Shown here: piece by piece, positions 24,330 to 36,115 of the stretch | Layout: every line of letters starts with the position of its first letter | Position numbering within the stretch: the stretch's first letter is position 1 | DNA from: Holothuria scabra | Taxonomy: Eukaryota > Echinodermata > Holothuroidea > Aspidochirotida > Holothuriidae | DNA: 64,000 nt | Assembly (NCBI GenBank): GCA_037179385.1 | Contig: CM074179.1 | Coordinates: 68,653,806 to 68,717,805, forward strand | Direction of reading: 5' to 3' | The notes under the pieces: generated by a model | What the model saw: only the letters and a program-made list of their open reading frames with translations | What the model was told of the DNA's origin: nothing | Database searches by the model: none | Position numbers and translations under genes: made by a program

Positions 24330-25930
24330 CAGTGTCTAAAAAATTGAGGTAAGCCTGCACCCCCAAACAAATGGTCTATCGTTTCGTCATTTTCCCCACA
24401 ACATGTACCCTTCTTATTTTTGTTCCTATTTACTTAGATAAATAGTCCTTTGTTCCAATAATCCTATGACTCTAACAAAACTGAAAAAGGAGCTTTAATT
24501 TACTCCCAATTAATAGAAAGACTTTAAAGAAATTAGAAAATGCTATACCAAATTAATGTAGTTACCTAACTGAAAAGAATTTTTTCACTATATAATAGCC
24601 TCTGGAGGCAAACAATGATGCTCGTAAAATTTTTGTTTAGAAAACGCGAAAGACAGGCCACGCGTTGAATTTTTTAAAGTAAGTAATCAGTTGGGGGAAT
24701 GTGGGTATACAAAATGAAATCATTTTCAAGCACTAGGAATAACATATATAATACCAGAAACTTCACTAAAGATTAATGTACATTACAATTCCTTAAAAAC
24801 ACGTTTTTATTTACTTTTATATTAGAATTATTCCAAAGGATGTGATGTTCTAGGTTTTATTATGAAACGTTAGAGTAACATGCAGACCATCCATGACAGA
24901 TGTTAAAAATAAAATCGTTGCCATTATTCACATCAGAGATCTAAAAATTACTAATATAGAAAAGCACCATTATACTTCTTTAAATGATAATCAAAAGACT
25001 AGTACCGATTGGATTCACCTACTTCAGCAGGGGAAGCGTTTTATCCACGTACACTTACATCTTAAAAAAGATAAAACTAGTCAAAATGGCGACATTTTAA
25101 CCTCCCTTCATGACAGGATTAACCATTATGGTATTGCGTTACACTTTTTCCGGCTTACCGGGCCTAATAAAGTTGACCTAAAAATTTTAATAACGGTTAA
25201 AGGGGGTGCGAGAGAAATAAAAAAACCTCAAGTCAGACAGGGAAAAAAACTTTTTATCAGAGTCATTCTACCCAATGGAGTGAGTTCGAATATTTTTGGC
25301 ATGAAGATCAGTCCAAAAGTTTGCCACGGTCGGCATTGACTGTAATACGTAGCACATTTAGGGAACCTGTGGTCCATTTTTTTTTTATATAGAATGGTTC
25401 AGTTTTCCAACCGTCCTTTTGGAAATACATTGCATTATCATAATATGCTGTTAATCCAGAACTACTTTTTCATGGAGATAAAAAAAAAATTCACTGATTT
25501 CGGTTATTTTGGCTTTCACCAAAAAAGTAGTATCATCACCAGAAAGACCTAAATGTATCCATGTCTATCAATTTCAGTCTCTCCTACTGTAGTACTGGTT
25601 CTAACTTTTAAAGCAAATACTTCAGCAAACGAAGAAACTGTTGAACCTACGTATAATAGTCGAACTCAACATATGAAATTTCCATTTAAATTGAAAAAAA
25701 TTCAGAAAATTAAACGTGAAACCCCCCTACTTTATCAAAAGCCTTTTGAAAGTCAACAAAGACCATAAAACCTGGAATGTATATAGCATCAGTATAATTT
25801 ATCATATCCAAAATACAAAACATGTGTTTCCTGATAAATCTACCCTTAATAAACCCTGTCTTATTAGAATCAATACGTTTATTAATATCAGGCTTTACTC
25901 TGAGTGCCAGACCTTTTGGAACAAATGTGA
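24330..25930 (-). mobile_element. Degenerate L1/Tx1-like LINE, ORF2 portion
   Basis: Reading the minus strand from high to low coordinates, conceptual translation gives the ordered landmarks of an L1/Tx1-type reverse transcriptase: SNKTGFIKGRFI and VFVDFQKAFDKV (about 25870-25720), WVRLLY (about 25655), GDDTTFLV in place of the usual ADD core (about 25535), the thumb signature LGRMTLIKSFF (about 25285), PGKPEKV and NTIMVNPVMKGG (about 25150), then a C-terminal CC..DETIDHLF segment (about 24370-24412). Frames change repeatedly and stops occur, so it is dead. It is truncated at the 5' side near 25930. The plus-strand ORF at 24893-25339 is an antisense artefact of it. Confidence 0.8.
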
Positions 25931-25965
25931 TCTGAAAAGACATATGTGTGATTGAAAAGACATAT

Positions 25966-26090
25966 GGGCCGACGATATACTGCTTTTGGCAAACGATAAA
26001 AAATACTTCGAGATTTTGATGAAAAAGGTTCCCATGGTTGTAGGTAAATTTTAAGGATTCGGAATTATAGGGGAAATCTCCCTCCCCCCA
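25966..26090 (+). mobile_element. Second reverse transcriptase scrap, opposite strand
   Basis: Plus-strand translation gives WADDILLLANDKKYFEILMKK, resembling the catalytic [YF]ADD block of a LINE reverse transcriptase, then decays after about 35 codons. It lies next to the 5' end of the minus-strand LINE. Just before it TGAAAAGACATATG occurs twice in tandem (about 25935-25970). Confidence 0.45.
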
Positions 26091-26216
26091 AAATGTAGAA
26101 ATCTACTGTAAAATCGTCACTACTACAGCTCTTATGACCAAAGAAGAAAGAGAAAAGAGAAGTTTTATATTCGACAATGGTAACTTTACCATCACACACG
26201 ATCGCACCATCCTCCG

Positions 26217-26388
26217 TTAACCCTTTACCGTTGCTTGAGTCCTTTTGGACCCAGACGGAGAGCGCGGCTGTCACCCATCTTTACTGTTACACCCGGAGCT
26301 CGAAACTTCCAAGTTCTAAGTCCGCTTTTCCTCCCACTCCCGAGGCGCGCAAATATGCCCCGATTGGAGCACAACGGTAAAGGGTTAA
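26217..26388. mobile_element. piggyBac-like MITE
   Basis: A 164-bp element (26221-26384) with perfect 13-bp inverted ends CCCTTTACCGTTG / CAACGGTAAAGGG, flanked on each side by TTAA (26217-26220 and 26385-26388). CCC...GGG ends with TTAA duplications are the signature of the piggyBac superfamily. The interior is GC-richer than its flanks and non-coding. A 67-codon ORF across it is incidental. Confidence 0.85.
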
Positions 26389-28974
26389 ATATCACAACAG
26401 AGATTAGATAATATTGGATTGTGCAAAAGTAACGAAAGAGAGCAATCTACCCTGTTGTGTAATTGGGTGTACAAATTATCCAATTTGTCTTGAATACCTG
26501 CATCGCCAATTACATCATGACCAGTTTCACTTTAAAGTTTTGGCCTTACAATACTAGGCTTTGGCTTGGTTCACCAAATTTAAGAAATGATTCGTGCTTT
26601 ACTCTCCTCCCTCCACCCCAACGGTCCCAAGAACGAATGGTCATACTGTTAGTTTTGTAGTTGCATAAAGTCTCTTATCTGGCCCTTAAGCAGCAAATCC
26701 TCTTACTTTATGCATAACTTTCACACTTGAAGAGCCCATGAAATGACTCAATGACAACATTTGGAGTCATTCTCTGACACTATCTATAAACAAAAAAAGG
26801 ATTTGTTTTAAAAATTCTGCCCCACAAAGGAGAAATGCTCAAGTGAAATGGTACCCTTCTCAGCACAACGGCTGAAAAATGTAAAAAATGTAGAAGTGCT
26901 TTGAACCAAGAATGACATAATCGCAGAAACCAACCTTCACAGTGTGTGTATTGTAATGCTATGTTTAAGTAACATTTTGCTCACAGATTTCGTAGCATGA
27001 GACTGGCCAAATAATTTCTGAATTATATCTGAAGAATATCCCAGTATAAAGCCGAAAATATATCAATCAAAATTTGAAATTCTCACTCCCAATTCCTCAA
27101 AAGTGGAATTTTGTCATTATTTACTCAAACTGCCCCATGCCATCATGTTAGGCCTATCAGTTTGAATTTTTGGTTCCAGCAATCTAGTCGATCTATGACT
27201 AGACAGCAATTCTTTCAACCAGAGAAGAGAAAATATTTCAACTGACATTCAGTCAGATTGTTGAATAAGAAGACTGATATCCCACCGGGATTCCTTTGAA
27301 AGACATCCCTTCCAAGTAAATTTGTCACAAACATTAATGTGGAAATCATACAATGGATCTTGTATTAGCATAGACTTCAAAATGCATGGAGTTGAAATAG
27401 TAACTTCATAGCAACTTTTGATAAAAACACAGAATAATTCCTCAAATAACCAAAATATCAGCTAGTCTCCTTTCCCACTTTAATCACTGTTCCTTTTCTT
27501 TGAACCAAGTCAAATTGCAGCATTAGCACATGCATCCAAAACAACACAGAACTTGTTGGTAGTATTTAAGCCACTGTGCAGAATGGTATACAGTATTGCA
27601 TTTGGGCTTGTGTAATGAGAGAATCACTGCTTCCTCCCCAAAAATAATCGTTACATAACACTGGAGGATAAATGGATGCAGTTACTTCCCCCAGGAGCCT
27701 GAGGTATTTTTCTGTGTGTATAACCTCTTACCATGGAACTTCCAAACACTTGTATGATGTATACCAAACAATTTTCCCTGCAAGTTTCCTTTTCGTGGGG
27801 TGGGATTTTTTAGAATAAATGCTATTTTTGTTGATAGATAGTGTCAGAGAATGACCCCATATCATTGTTACTAAGTCATTTCATGGGTTTTTTTAACGCT
27901 CTTCCACGTTTGCAAAGGGCTGGTTTGGTGGAGCCCAATAGCAGCATCAGTGATTATTTTTCTTACAGTTGAAGTGCAATTTACTGGTTCAGAAAAGAAT
28001 TTTTCCATTTCTAAATTTTCTATACAGTGATCAGAATGAATTCCAGGAGAAAATAAACATTTCTATACCAGGTTATGAAAGTGGCTTGAAATAAAGAAAA
28101 ATCCAATTAGCACTGAATACCAGAGGTTGTGTTCGGCGTCAAATAATAATTTTTGACATTCATAGTTCTTTTTTGCCAAACGGCAATCAAATAAAAATTG
28201 CTTGTAAAGTAATACATAACTCCCTAGTTTTGTAATTCATCCTCTGTTGACTTCCCGTGTTTTCTAGATTGTGTAAACAACTCGAAACTTTTCAGAGGCG
28301 TCTTTAGAAGTTCACTATGATAAAAATAACAATCCCACCCGAAGAAAATCCATTGATTGTTATCAATAAAAAGGAGAAAGGATTAACTTGACCTTGATAC
28401 AGACGGTATTGTTGTTAAACGTTTTCAAAGTAAAAGATAGGTATCGAAAGATATTCGGTACCTCTGCATTAGATCTGTAAACATTAAAAAGAGTGAAACA
28501 CGTCTCCTGTATAGTGACTTCAATGGCGAACAATTTGCCCTCCTCAGAATAAAAGGACTGACACATAGTTACCTAAAGTCGCATTAAAAAAGTACAAACT
28601 GCCCGGCTCAACGATAGACCATGATAAACGATAGTTTATACCTTCCCTTCAGTATTTCCAGTACGTAAAATCCCTTTTTGTTCTTGAAGAAAACAATATC
28701 ACTTGCCTGCAGTGCGTGAAGCAACGCAAAAAGTTTTCTCCTTTTTTGGAGGGGGGAATTGCCTAATTCCGCCTAATTCCCCTCACGTTGAAAGAACAAA
28801 TCTCTTAGTTGGTCTTTTAACAGCAGGAGAATCATACCCACTAGAAATGACGATGTAAAGGTTACTGCTGATGTAGGTAGTAATGTAACCGACATATGCC
28901 ATACGGAAAACTGATGGAGTTAACATGTACACATACATACACATCAATGCATCAATATATATCTTGACAAATTT
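26389..28974. other. About 2.6 kb without recognisable features
   Basis: AT-rich, no ORF with a motif. It lies downstream of the SLC35G1-like gene, which reads toward it, and could include its 3' UTR. No convincing polyadenylation signal was found close to the stop. Confidence 0.4.
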
Positions 28975-30148
28975 TCAGCCAGGGATACTAGTTTGTGACG
29001 GTTGTGACTTGCTTTTTAGAGTTATCCCAATGCAAGCTATGAAAATTAAAGAAGCGCCAATATAAGAAGTCCAGAAGGGGATTATGTGGAGAAAAATTGA
29101 CTGTAAAACGAAAATTAAGATAATATCTGAGGTAAGCATTACATTAACAATTGTGGCAGTTTCTGTTTTCAATGCGTAAAACATAGTTATGTGTCCACCC
29201 GCATATGAAATACTAACCAAGGTGGCGTATAACATTTCCTTCCCTGTCGGCCAACGCCAAGTCTGTAGTATCAATGTTATCCCTCCACTTATAAGTACGG
29301 CCATTGTTGAGTTACAGAACATGCAAAAAAAAGCTATTAACCCCAAGAATGGAAAGTTTTCTGTTAAAAACGCTAAACAAAGCCAAGTTTAAAGAACCGG
29401 AAAAAGCAAATATCACCCCGTAAATTGAGACGTCAGTGTAAGAAGATTGACTTCTACCCCTGAACAAGAAAGGTGGTCTAGCAATGAAGATTACTCCCAC
29501 GAATGCCAAAAGGGCGAATAAAACCTGAAAAAGGCGCACCGGTTCCTTCAAAATTATTCGGCTAAGAAAACCCACTTGAATTACCGCCGTGTAAAAAATT
29601 GTGACAGAGTCACCAACGGTCAAGTAGTTCAAAGAAAGTGCAAAACAGCAGGAGTTGCCAGCCTGCATAAAACCACTGCCTATGAGCCATGGGTATAAAT
29701 GCCATTCCGACGGGGGACGAACTCGAGAATAAAGTAAGAGTAGCAACATACAAATCATGAAAACAGGCGTATGCATAAACACGATTTGGAAAGAGTCTAA
29801 TGTATCGGATAGAACATAAACAAACATGCTTTGAAGAGAGAACATAATCGGGAGAAGTGCTGCAAGCACTACACCGTATCGTCGTCGCAGTAACTGAATT
29901 CCCTTACGGAAGGCACGTGGGGTTGTATCTAACTGAACTTCTTCAGTCTGTGAGGAAGTAGCTTTGGGATTTTCAACTTTAGTTTTTTCCTTCGTCTTTG
30001 CCGAGCTTTCATCTTCTTCATTCTCACACACCTTTGCATCCACCACTGTGTTTCTTTCATTCATAATGACATCATTTTTTGTTCGGTTTTCCATATCTGT
30101 CTCCCCGGAGAGAAAAGAACCGTTTGCTTGTGAAGATTTCGTCTTCAT
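28975..30148 (-). CDS. SLC35G1-like drug/metabolite-superfamily transporter, interrupted by one frameshift
   Basis: Two minus-strand ORFs (30148-29312 and 29346-28975) read as one protein of about 390 residues, the usual SLC35G length, split by a frame change. The first ~85 residues are polar and charged, with no signal peptide. From there hydrophobic segments alternate as in the ten-helix DMT/EamA fold: roughly residues 93-115, 120-143, 152-175, 185-200 and 207-225. The family-typical KEPVRLFQVLFALLAF and IFIARPPFLFRG close the first EamA repeat. The second ORF carries the rest of repeat two (TATIVNVMLTSDIILIF near its middle). The frame changes in an 8-A run (29325-29332): one base fewer keeps the reading open. 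No introns are needed. Human SLC35G1 is a membrane protein reported as a STIM1 partner; the substrate here is unknown. It may be a sequencing error or a recent pseudogene. Confidence 0.85.
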
Positions 30149-31656
30149 TCTGCGAAAGAGAATGCGATAAGTTTTATCGATGAGGACCGATAACGCTTTT
30201 CGTCGCTGATGTAAGTATTAGCGAAACGAGTTATACGTGAAAGGGGAAATAAGAAAGGTATCACTTCGTTAACTTACTCTAATAATTTTTAACCTATTTT
30301 CGAAAGAAAGTGTTTTTTTTTTTCAAAATTGATTAATTTTGAATATATGGCTCCCTCCAAAGGACAGCCATCTTCAACAAAACTTCATCTCTTTAGGAAA
30401 TTCAAACTAAAGTTTAAAATTTATTTTTTTAATATTCATAAGTTTTATAAGTTTTCGAATAATGAAAACGATCTCTTTTCTCAACAATTGAGAATGCATG
30501 GAAAAAAACTGCATTTACGATGGAACAGTTACTTCAGGAATTGACTGAATTGAATGATTGAAGCAGTTGCCAGTCAGTAAAAATATTTGTCACCAAAGCT
30601 GTCACCAAGACAAGCTCTGGAATCCATTCCAAATCGCCGATATATTTTGACAGAAATATACTCATGGTTGACGCGACGTGAAAAATTATATGAAACTAGT
30701 GGCAATGAAGTCTGACTATGTTTGGCTTTTGGCTGTTTCTTAAAACATTGTCAAGTCAAAATACCGTTCACCAAAAACGGTGATGTAACTTTGATAATTA
30801 CAGCACGTTATCGGCAGTAGTTGTGGTTCCTCCTTATATCGAAAATGTGTCCCAAGCTCGTAAACTCTTACAACAGTTGAGCAAACATAACAAATGTTGT
30901 ATTGTTGAGAAAAAACTGCTAAAGGTTAGGCAAGAAGCATGAAATTTCCCCATCTTTTGTACAAAAATTGTCAAATAAGTTTAGCGAAGCTTGCTACAAA
31001 ATTTGGTATGTGCTGTTCTTCAATATTCATCACCTTTTGCTCAACTGTTTTTGGCGTGTAGTACACACATCATCATGGCGTGCTAGAACCCTTCCCCTGC
31101 CATTGATTCCGTCTCAGAAATGGTTGATGCATTTGGACGAAACCTGTTAACGCAAGGAGCTGTTACGGAAGGAGATGAAGCACTTACCTTTCCTTTGAGC
31201 AATCCGGACTGCCGACAATTATAACTGTTTATTTTTTTACTCTCGAAATGTTAAGACCGCATACAAAAGACATAATTAAGTGAAAACAATAGCTCTTATC
31301 TTCTGCTACATCTCATATACTTGTGGCATGATTTCAACCATTGCCATAATATTGCCAGTCGTCAAAGAAATAAAAAATTATTATGTTTCTGTACCCCAGT
31401 GGTCACTTTTTTGATGGGTTCAGTTGAGCTCCAAATAAGGTGTAGAAAATCATAACATATTTTGCTGTTTCAGGAACAATTCGGAATCTTTTCAAAATTC
31501 ATATACAAATGTTAGACTCTGTATTCATTGAATGTAAATCGTGCAGGGTGACCCCCCCCCCCCCCGTGGGTATTTATACTTCAACAAAAATGGTAAATTT
31601 AACCCTCGCCAAGTGTACTTTTTCACAAAGATTTATCCATGCGTGGCGTACAATTA
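30149..31656. other. Upstream flank of the SLC35G1-like gene; nothing else recognised
   Basis: The first few hundred bases should hold the promoter of the minus-strand gene, but I cannot point to a definite TATA box or initiator. A 12-C run lies at about 31553-31565. Short ORFs lack motifs. Confidence 0.4.
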
Positions 31657-31684
31657 ACAAGTGTCACAAATGTGTGACACTTGT
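31657..31684. repeat. Perfect 12-bp-arm hairpin
   Basis: ACAAGTGTCACA, a 4-base loop (AATG), then TGTGACACTTGT. CACAAATGTGTG-like words continue on both sides to about 31715. No T-run follows, and its role is unknown. Confidence 0.8.
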
Positions 31685-32559
31685 GTAAATGTTCACACAT
31701 TTGTATTACGTTGACCATATTTACTGGCGTATGAACACCCATTTGTGATGTCACTCTGCGGGAACTTATTTTACCATTTCGGGTATAAATACGTTAATTT
31801 TGCTGGTGATACCGGCACTGCACTGGTTACCTCCCTCGCATAGATGGGACATGACACATTCGTGAGATTTAGGTTGCGCCTTGGCATTTAACACCTTAAC
31901 ATTTCATGCTTCAAAAGTACAGATTTCATGAAGAAAGGGTACATTCCATTAAAAGTTTCCTTTCGAGTCCATTAATTTCAGCAAGAGAAAAAAGGTCATA
32001 ACTGGCCATTTAATAAAGATATGTTGTGGCACGGTATCAAGCCTATGTTATCAACCTTTAATCATCCGAGGACCCCCAAAGCTGTTCCATATTTTTGGAG
32101 GGACCTCTGTCGGGGAAATTAGAACTCTTTATTGGTACATTAATGGAAACGGATCATCTTATTCAAATTGAAACATATGTAAATGGTAATTGAATTTAAA
32201 GTAGAAATTGTTGTAAAATTATATAATCATTGTTTGCCAATTGGTGAATATTACATCTCCTCAGGAAAAGTATGAGCGATACATACAAATATAAAATTTG
32301 CTATTATTAAGTTCAGTGGCATATATGGCTTGTCATTTTCTATGGAGGCAAGCACTAAAATTTACCGAAATTTAATTACCAGCGCGCGAAGCGAGCCTTT
32401 TAGATAGGCCTTCTTCAAAATATGAAGCTTGTTTTTGCGGAAACATTAAGATTCTGGATTTTCTGTAATGAATTTGGCTTAACCAATATTTTGTGTGCAC
32501 AAATCAGTGGGGTCCATATGGGTTGGCTAACCTGCTTGTCACTCACAATGTGTCCCGCC
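31685..32559. other. Mostly featureless; possible hAT relic near 32314
   Basis: CAGTGGCATATATGGCTTG at 32314 resembles the hAT-like termini in this window, and GCGCGCGAAGCGAGCC at about 32381 is a word also typical of those elements here (compare 33374). No matching right end or target duplication was found. Confidence 0.35.
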
Positions 32560-34516
32560 CAGTGGCGTAGCTAGGATTTTTTCCAGGGGGGCAAAGGTAT
32601 GAAATTTCCCAAAAACTTTTCCCGGTCAATGTGTATGTATTTCATATAAAACATGCAAACTTACAAGTATAACAACATTACCATGTCATTTTGTAATATT
32701 ACCTGCATTTTCATCTTAAAGTAAAACATAGAGCAATCGGAAATAACAAAGTATATTATTTTGGTAAACAATATCTGGTTTATTTGTATGTACTAACGCA
32801 GTGGCGTACGCAGGATTTCTCTGAAGGGGGAGGGGCATGCAGTATGGTCTAAGGGGAGGGGTGTCCGGAAATTTTTTGACGTTTTCAAGGAGCCTAGATG
32901 CAAAATGGTGCAAGATTTTCGACTTTGACAGGAACAGTGTTAAAAGTTGAATCGTGGTGGTTCATGAGGATAAAACTGAAACTTTTGTGCCTTGACATGC
33001 ATTTCCTTATGCCATTTATGCTAACTTACGAAGAACAACTTGTCATTAAATTTGCACACTTTTAGGAGTCAAAATAAAAGAGCAATGATCGGTATTTGTG
33101 GTTTTTCTTGGCCACAAAATGTTATTTTGCCATAAAGATTATCTAAGCGGACCGCCACCATTGGTTGGCGCGGAGCGTAGAGAAAATTTGGAAAAATCAG
33201 ACACCTTAGATGGCCGGAAATAGCATTTTCCAGGCTAATACGAAGAATCTAGCCAGTCGCTTTCTTCTTTTGTCGTTTGAAATTAAATGCTCACTTCAAA
33301 ATATGTTCGCAAACTGCAAAGTGATCAGAGAGTTAAGAGCTAATTTTACCCCAAAAATGTACTTTTGCCCATAAGACCGAGCGAAGCGCCACCATTAGTT
33401 GGCGCGGAGCGTAAAGAAAATTTCGAAAAATCAGACCCCTCAGATGGTCAAAATAGCGTATTTATGCTTGTAAAGAGAATCTAAACATGTAGTCTTTTTT
33501 ATCGATGCCACCAGTGGGAAACAGAGTCTACCTTTTTAAGTAAAAATTGGAATTTGACAGAATTTGCCTAGCTCTGTTTGTAGAAATTAAAAAAAAGTTG
33601 GCATCACTGAAAGACCTTGCAGGGACAATCCTTCCCCTTTGAAAATTTCTGAAAATTGGGTGTCCTTATAAGCAATCTGGTGCCACATATGCTATCTTTT
33701 GAAGTAAAATCTGTGTTAATAAAGTTAGTCTACGTATTTTTAAGAACAAAGAAAAAATGGCATCTTTGAGGGGGGGATGGCCCAATGGTCTCACGCCACT
33801 AAGGAGGCCTAATAGTGGCTCGATCACACAGGATTTCCTGTTAGAAAAGCAGTCCGTTAAATGTGGTAGGCTACAAGGTACTCATTGTCCATTTATTGTT
33901 ACACTCAAAGTGAGCAGAAAGCTATTTTCCAGAACTAGCTTGTTAGCCTCCAAGGATTAGGCTAAGTAACAAAATCTAAGTGTGCCAACGGATCCCGCTA
34001 ATTCTAATTTCTAGATTAATTTTAAGTTTATCGTTGGCCATGGATTGTTTCAGCCCCATCCATCGTTATGTACACAGAGTAAAATCGTACAGCTACTGCT
34101 AGCTTGTAGAAGAACATAACAACCTCTGGGTCTACGGTAGTGACTTGTCAGTTTTCACATCCTTTTACTGAATTCCCAAAGTATCACCTGAATAACAGCT
34201 TTCTGTGCACTGAAATGCCCTGATCATAACCCCCGTGCGTATACATTCACAAGAGAACATTCAATCTGCTAAGCGGCGAGGACATTTCTGTGAACGCGAG
34301 TTGGGCCGGTTCATGCGACACTGACGAAATCTGAGTTAATTTGTTCTATAAAAATACGAATTATGTATGGGAAATTTCTCACAATTTCTTATTCTAACAA
34401 AAATTTTGAGAAATTTTTGTAATAATAAGAAGGTTCATCAAATTTCCCCAAAATTTTTTCCAGGGAGGGCAACTTTCCCCCCTGCCCCCCCCCCCCCCCC
34501 AGTATCTACGCCACTG
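32560..34516. mobile_element. Non-autonomous hAT element with 7/8-matched target duplication, containing a nested relic
   Basis: Left end CAGTGGCGTAGCTAGG and right end CTACGCCACTG are inverted repeats (11 bp exact). The flanking 8-mers GTCCCGCC (32552-32559) and GTCCGGCC (34517-34524) match at 7 of 8 bases, as expected for hAT. Inside, a second left end CAGTGGCGTACGCAGG at 32799 marks a nested copy. Two related segments, about 33134-33230 and 33365-33455, share GCGAAGCGCCACCATTRGTT-like sequence and GATGGYCGGAAAT-like words, so a module is duplicated. A C-run of about 18 bases lies next to the right end. No transposase ORF. Confidence 0.8.
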
Positions 34517-34524
34517 GTCCGGCC

Positions 34525-35897
34525 CTCTGATTGCCATATAGCCTGCATGTCGGGTGATGCTTTGGCAGTAAACAAAATAAATATGTAAAAGAGGACATGT
34601 AATTATTACCTTGCGCGATCAGTTTTCATTGCCTAAAAATGAATTATGGGCCTAGAACCAAGGAAGCCGTATGAGTTATGCATACTGTACTAATGCGAAT
34701 TTCTGTAGCCTACGACGAGAAGCAGGGTCTAGGGTAGCATGATGAGCTAAAGCTTCTCTATCTCTTTTACTGTGAATGGAGAAATGGGCAAAACACCAAC
34801 AATGGGCTGCAGGAACACTGAGCACAGTCACCAAGTTATTCACAGTACATGAAGACACCTTATTCTAATTTTAAAATCAACTATTTGTCATGTTCTATCT
34901 ATACAAACTATCGAACTGTCGTATCGACTGACGAAGACCGATATTTTGTTAGTTGCAGGATGGCGGACTGGTGACTTCAACGAAAAAGTTGACACAAGCG
35001 CTTTACGTATATTTCTGTACAGACCAGTGGTGTCATCATGTACCCGGTAGTTCAGACTGTACGTATTTTCCAGTCGCTTTCACCTTCTTAATGCGAAGAG
35101 ATCAGAGAGGATTACATTCGAGGAGCATGTAGCAGGACTGCCATGAAATGACTGAAAAGTGTCCACCACCAACGTTTCCAAAAGAAACTAACATATTAGT
35201 AAAAGATGTTAGGGTTCGTCTGTTTTTTTTTTAATTCCACTTTACCTCGTCGCCCTTGATTACTTATATGCATAAGATCTACGAAATGAAGAATTACGCA
35301 AACGTGCCTGTCTGAATCATTTCTGTGTGGTCTGTACGGGTCTTCTGCTCTCTCTTTTCACCTTTCTTTCTCTAAACGCCGTCGTCTCTTTCTTTGTCCT
35401 TTTCCTTATTCTTCCTTTCGCTCCTTTCTGAGCTCGGTATGAAGTCGCCCCACCAGGGAAATTTTCAAGGGACCCTTTCGTCACCAACCATGTGGGATAT
35501 TCACTAACTTGAGTCAAGAATTAATTTTGGAAGCACCCTCCTTAAGCATTTCTACACGGTTATAAATTGCTGGCATCAAATTCTGATTTAAAACTGTTTC
35601 CTGGTAATATCTTACAACTTTATTTAAAAAGAAAGCAAGATTCTCATTCCCAGCCCTAAAGGAAGAAATCCTAGTGCTCTTTAAAATTGGAGTGAGGGAC
35701 AAGATCAAAACCTGACATGATTTCCGTGCGCAACTTGGTGCACGAAACCACCTTGGTAAAGTTATTGGGGGCTCCTTTCCCTCCCCTTGTGAGAACAGCT
35801 TACAAAGCGGATTTGCTCAAAACTGAACATATAATCGTGCTTCAAACACTTAAAACGTACTGATGAGTATGACTTCAAGGCTTACCGAGTTTTCTCA
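34525..35897. other. No recognisable feature
   Basis: No ORF with a motif, no TIR pair. A T/C-rich segment lies at 35335-35430. Confidence 0.4.
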
Positions 35898-36115
35898 ACG
35901 TGTGTGAAAAAAGTAGGCAAAATGTGTGTGACAAAAGTCGTGTCCTGTTCAATTGTGACAAATATGGGCGATTGTTGTGACAAAATTCGTGACCTCTTTT
36001 GTGACAAAAGTAGGCAATGTTTGTGACAGAAGAGGTATTTGTGACAAAAGTGAGCAAAAATTTTGACAAAAGTGGTTGGTGAGACAAAAGTGTTATTTGT
36101 GACAAAAGTAGTTGC
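35898..36115. repeat. Degenerate tandem array of GTGACAAAAGT units
   Basis: GTGACAAAAGT or close variants occur about ten times, at 16-30 bp spacing, with TTTGTGAC and GGCAAT-like spacers. The spacing is irregular and the copies diverged, so this is an old minisatellite. The ORF across it on the minus strand is incidental. Confidence 0.75.

Noticed and set aside
24893..25339. 148-codon plus-strand ORF, the longest simple ORF in its region
   Set aside because: The opposite strand encodes the thumb of an L1/Tx1-like reverse transcriptase (LGRMTLIKSFF, PGKPEKV), so this ORF is an antisense shadow of a dead LINE.
24330..26090. Twin-primed LINE insertion
   Set aside because: The plus-strand fragment is a palm block that the minus-strand copy already contains, which twin priming would not normally duplicate.
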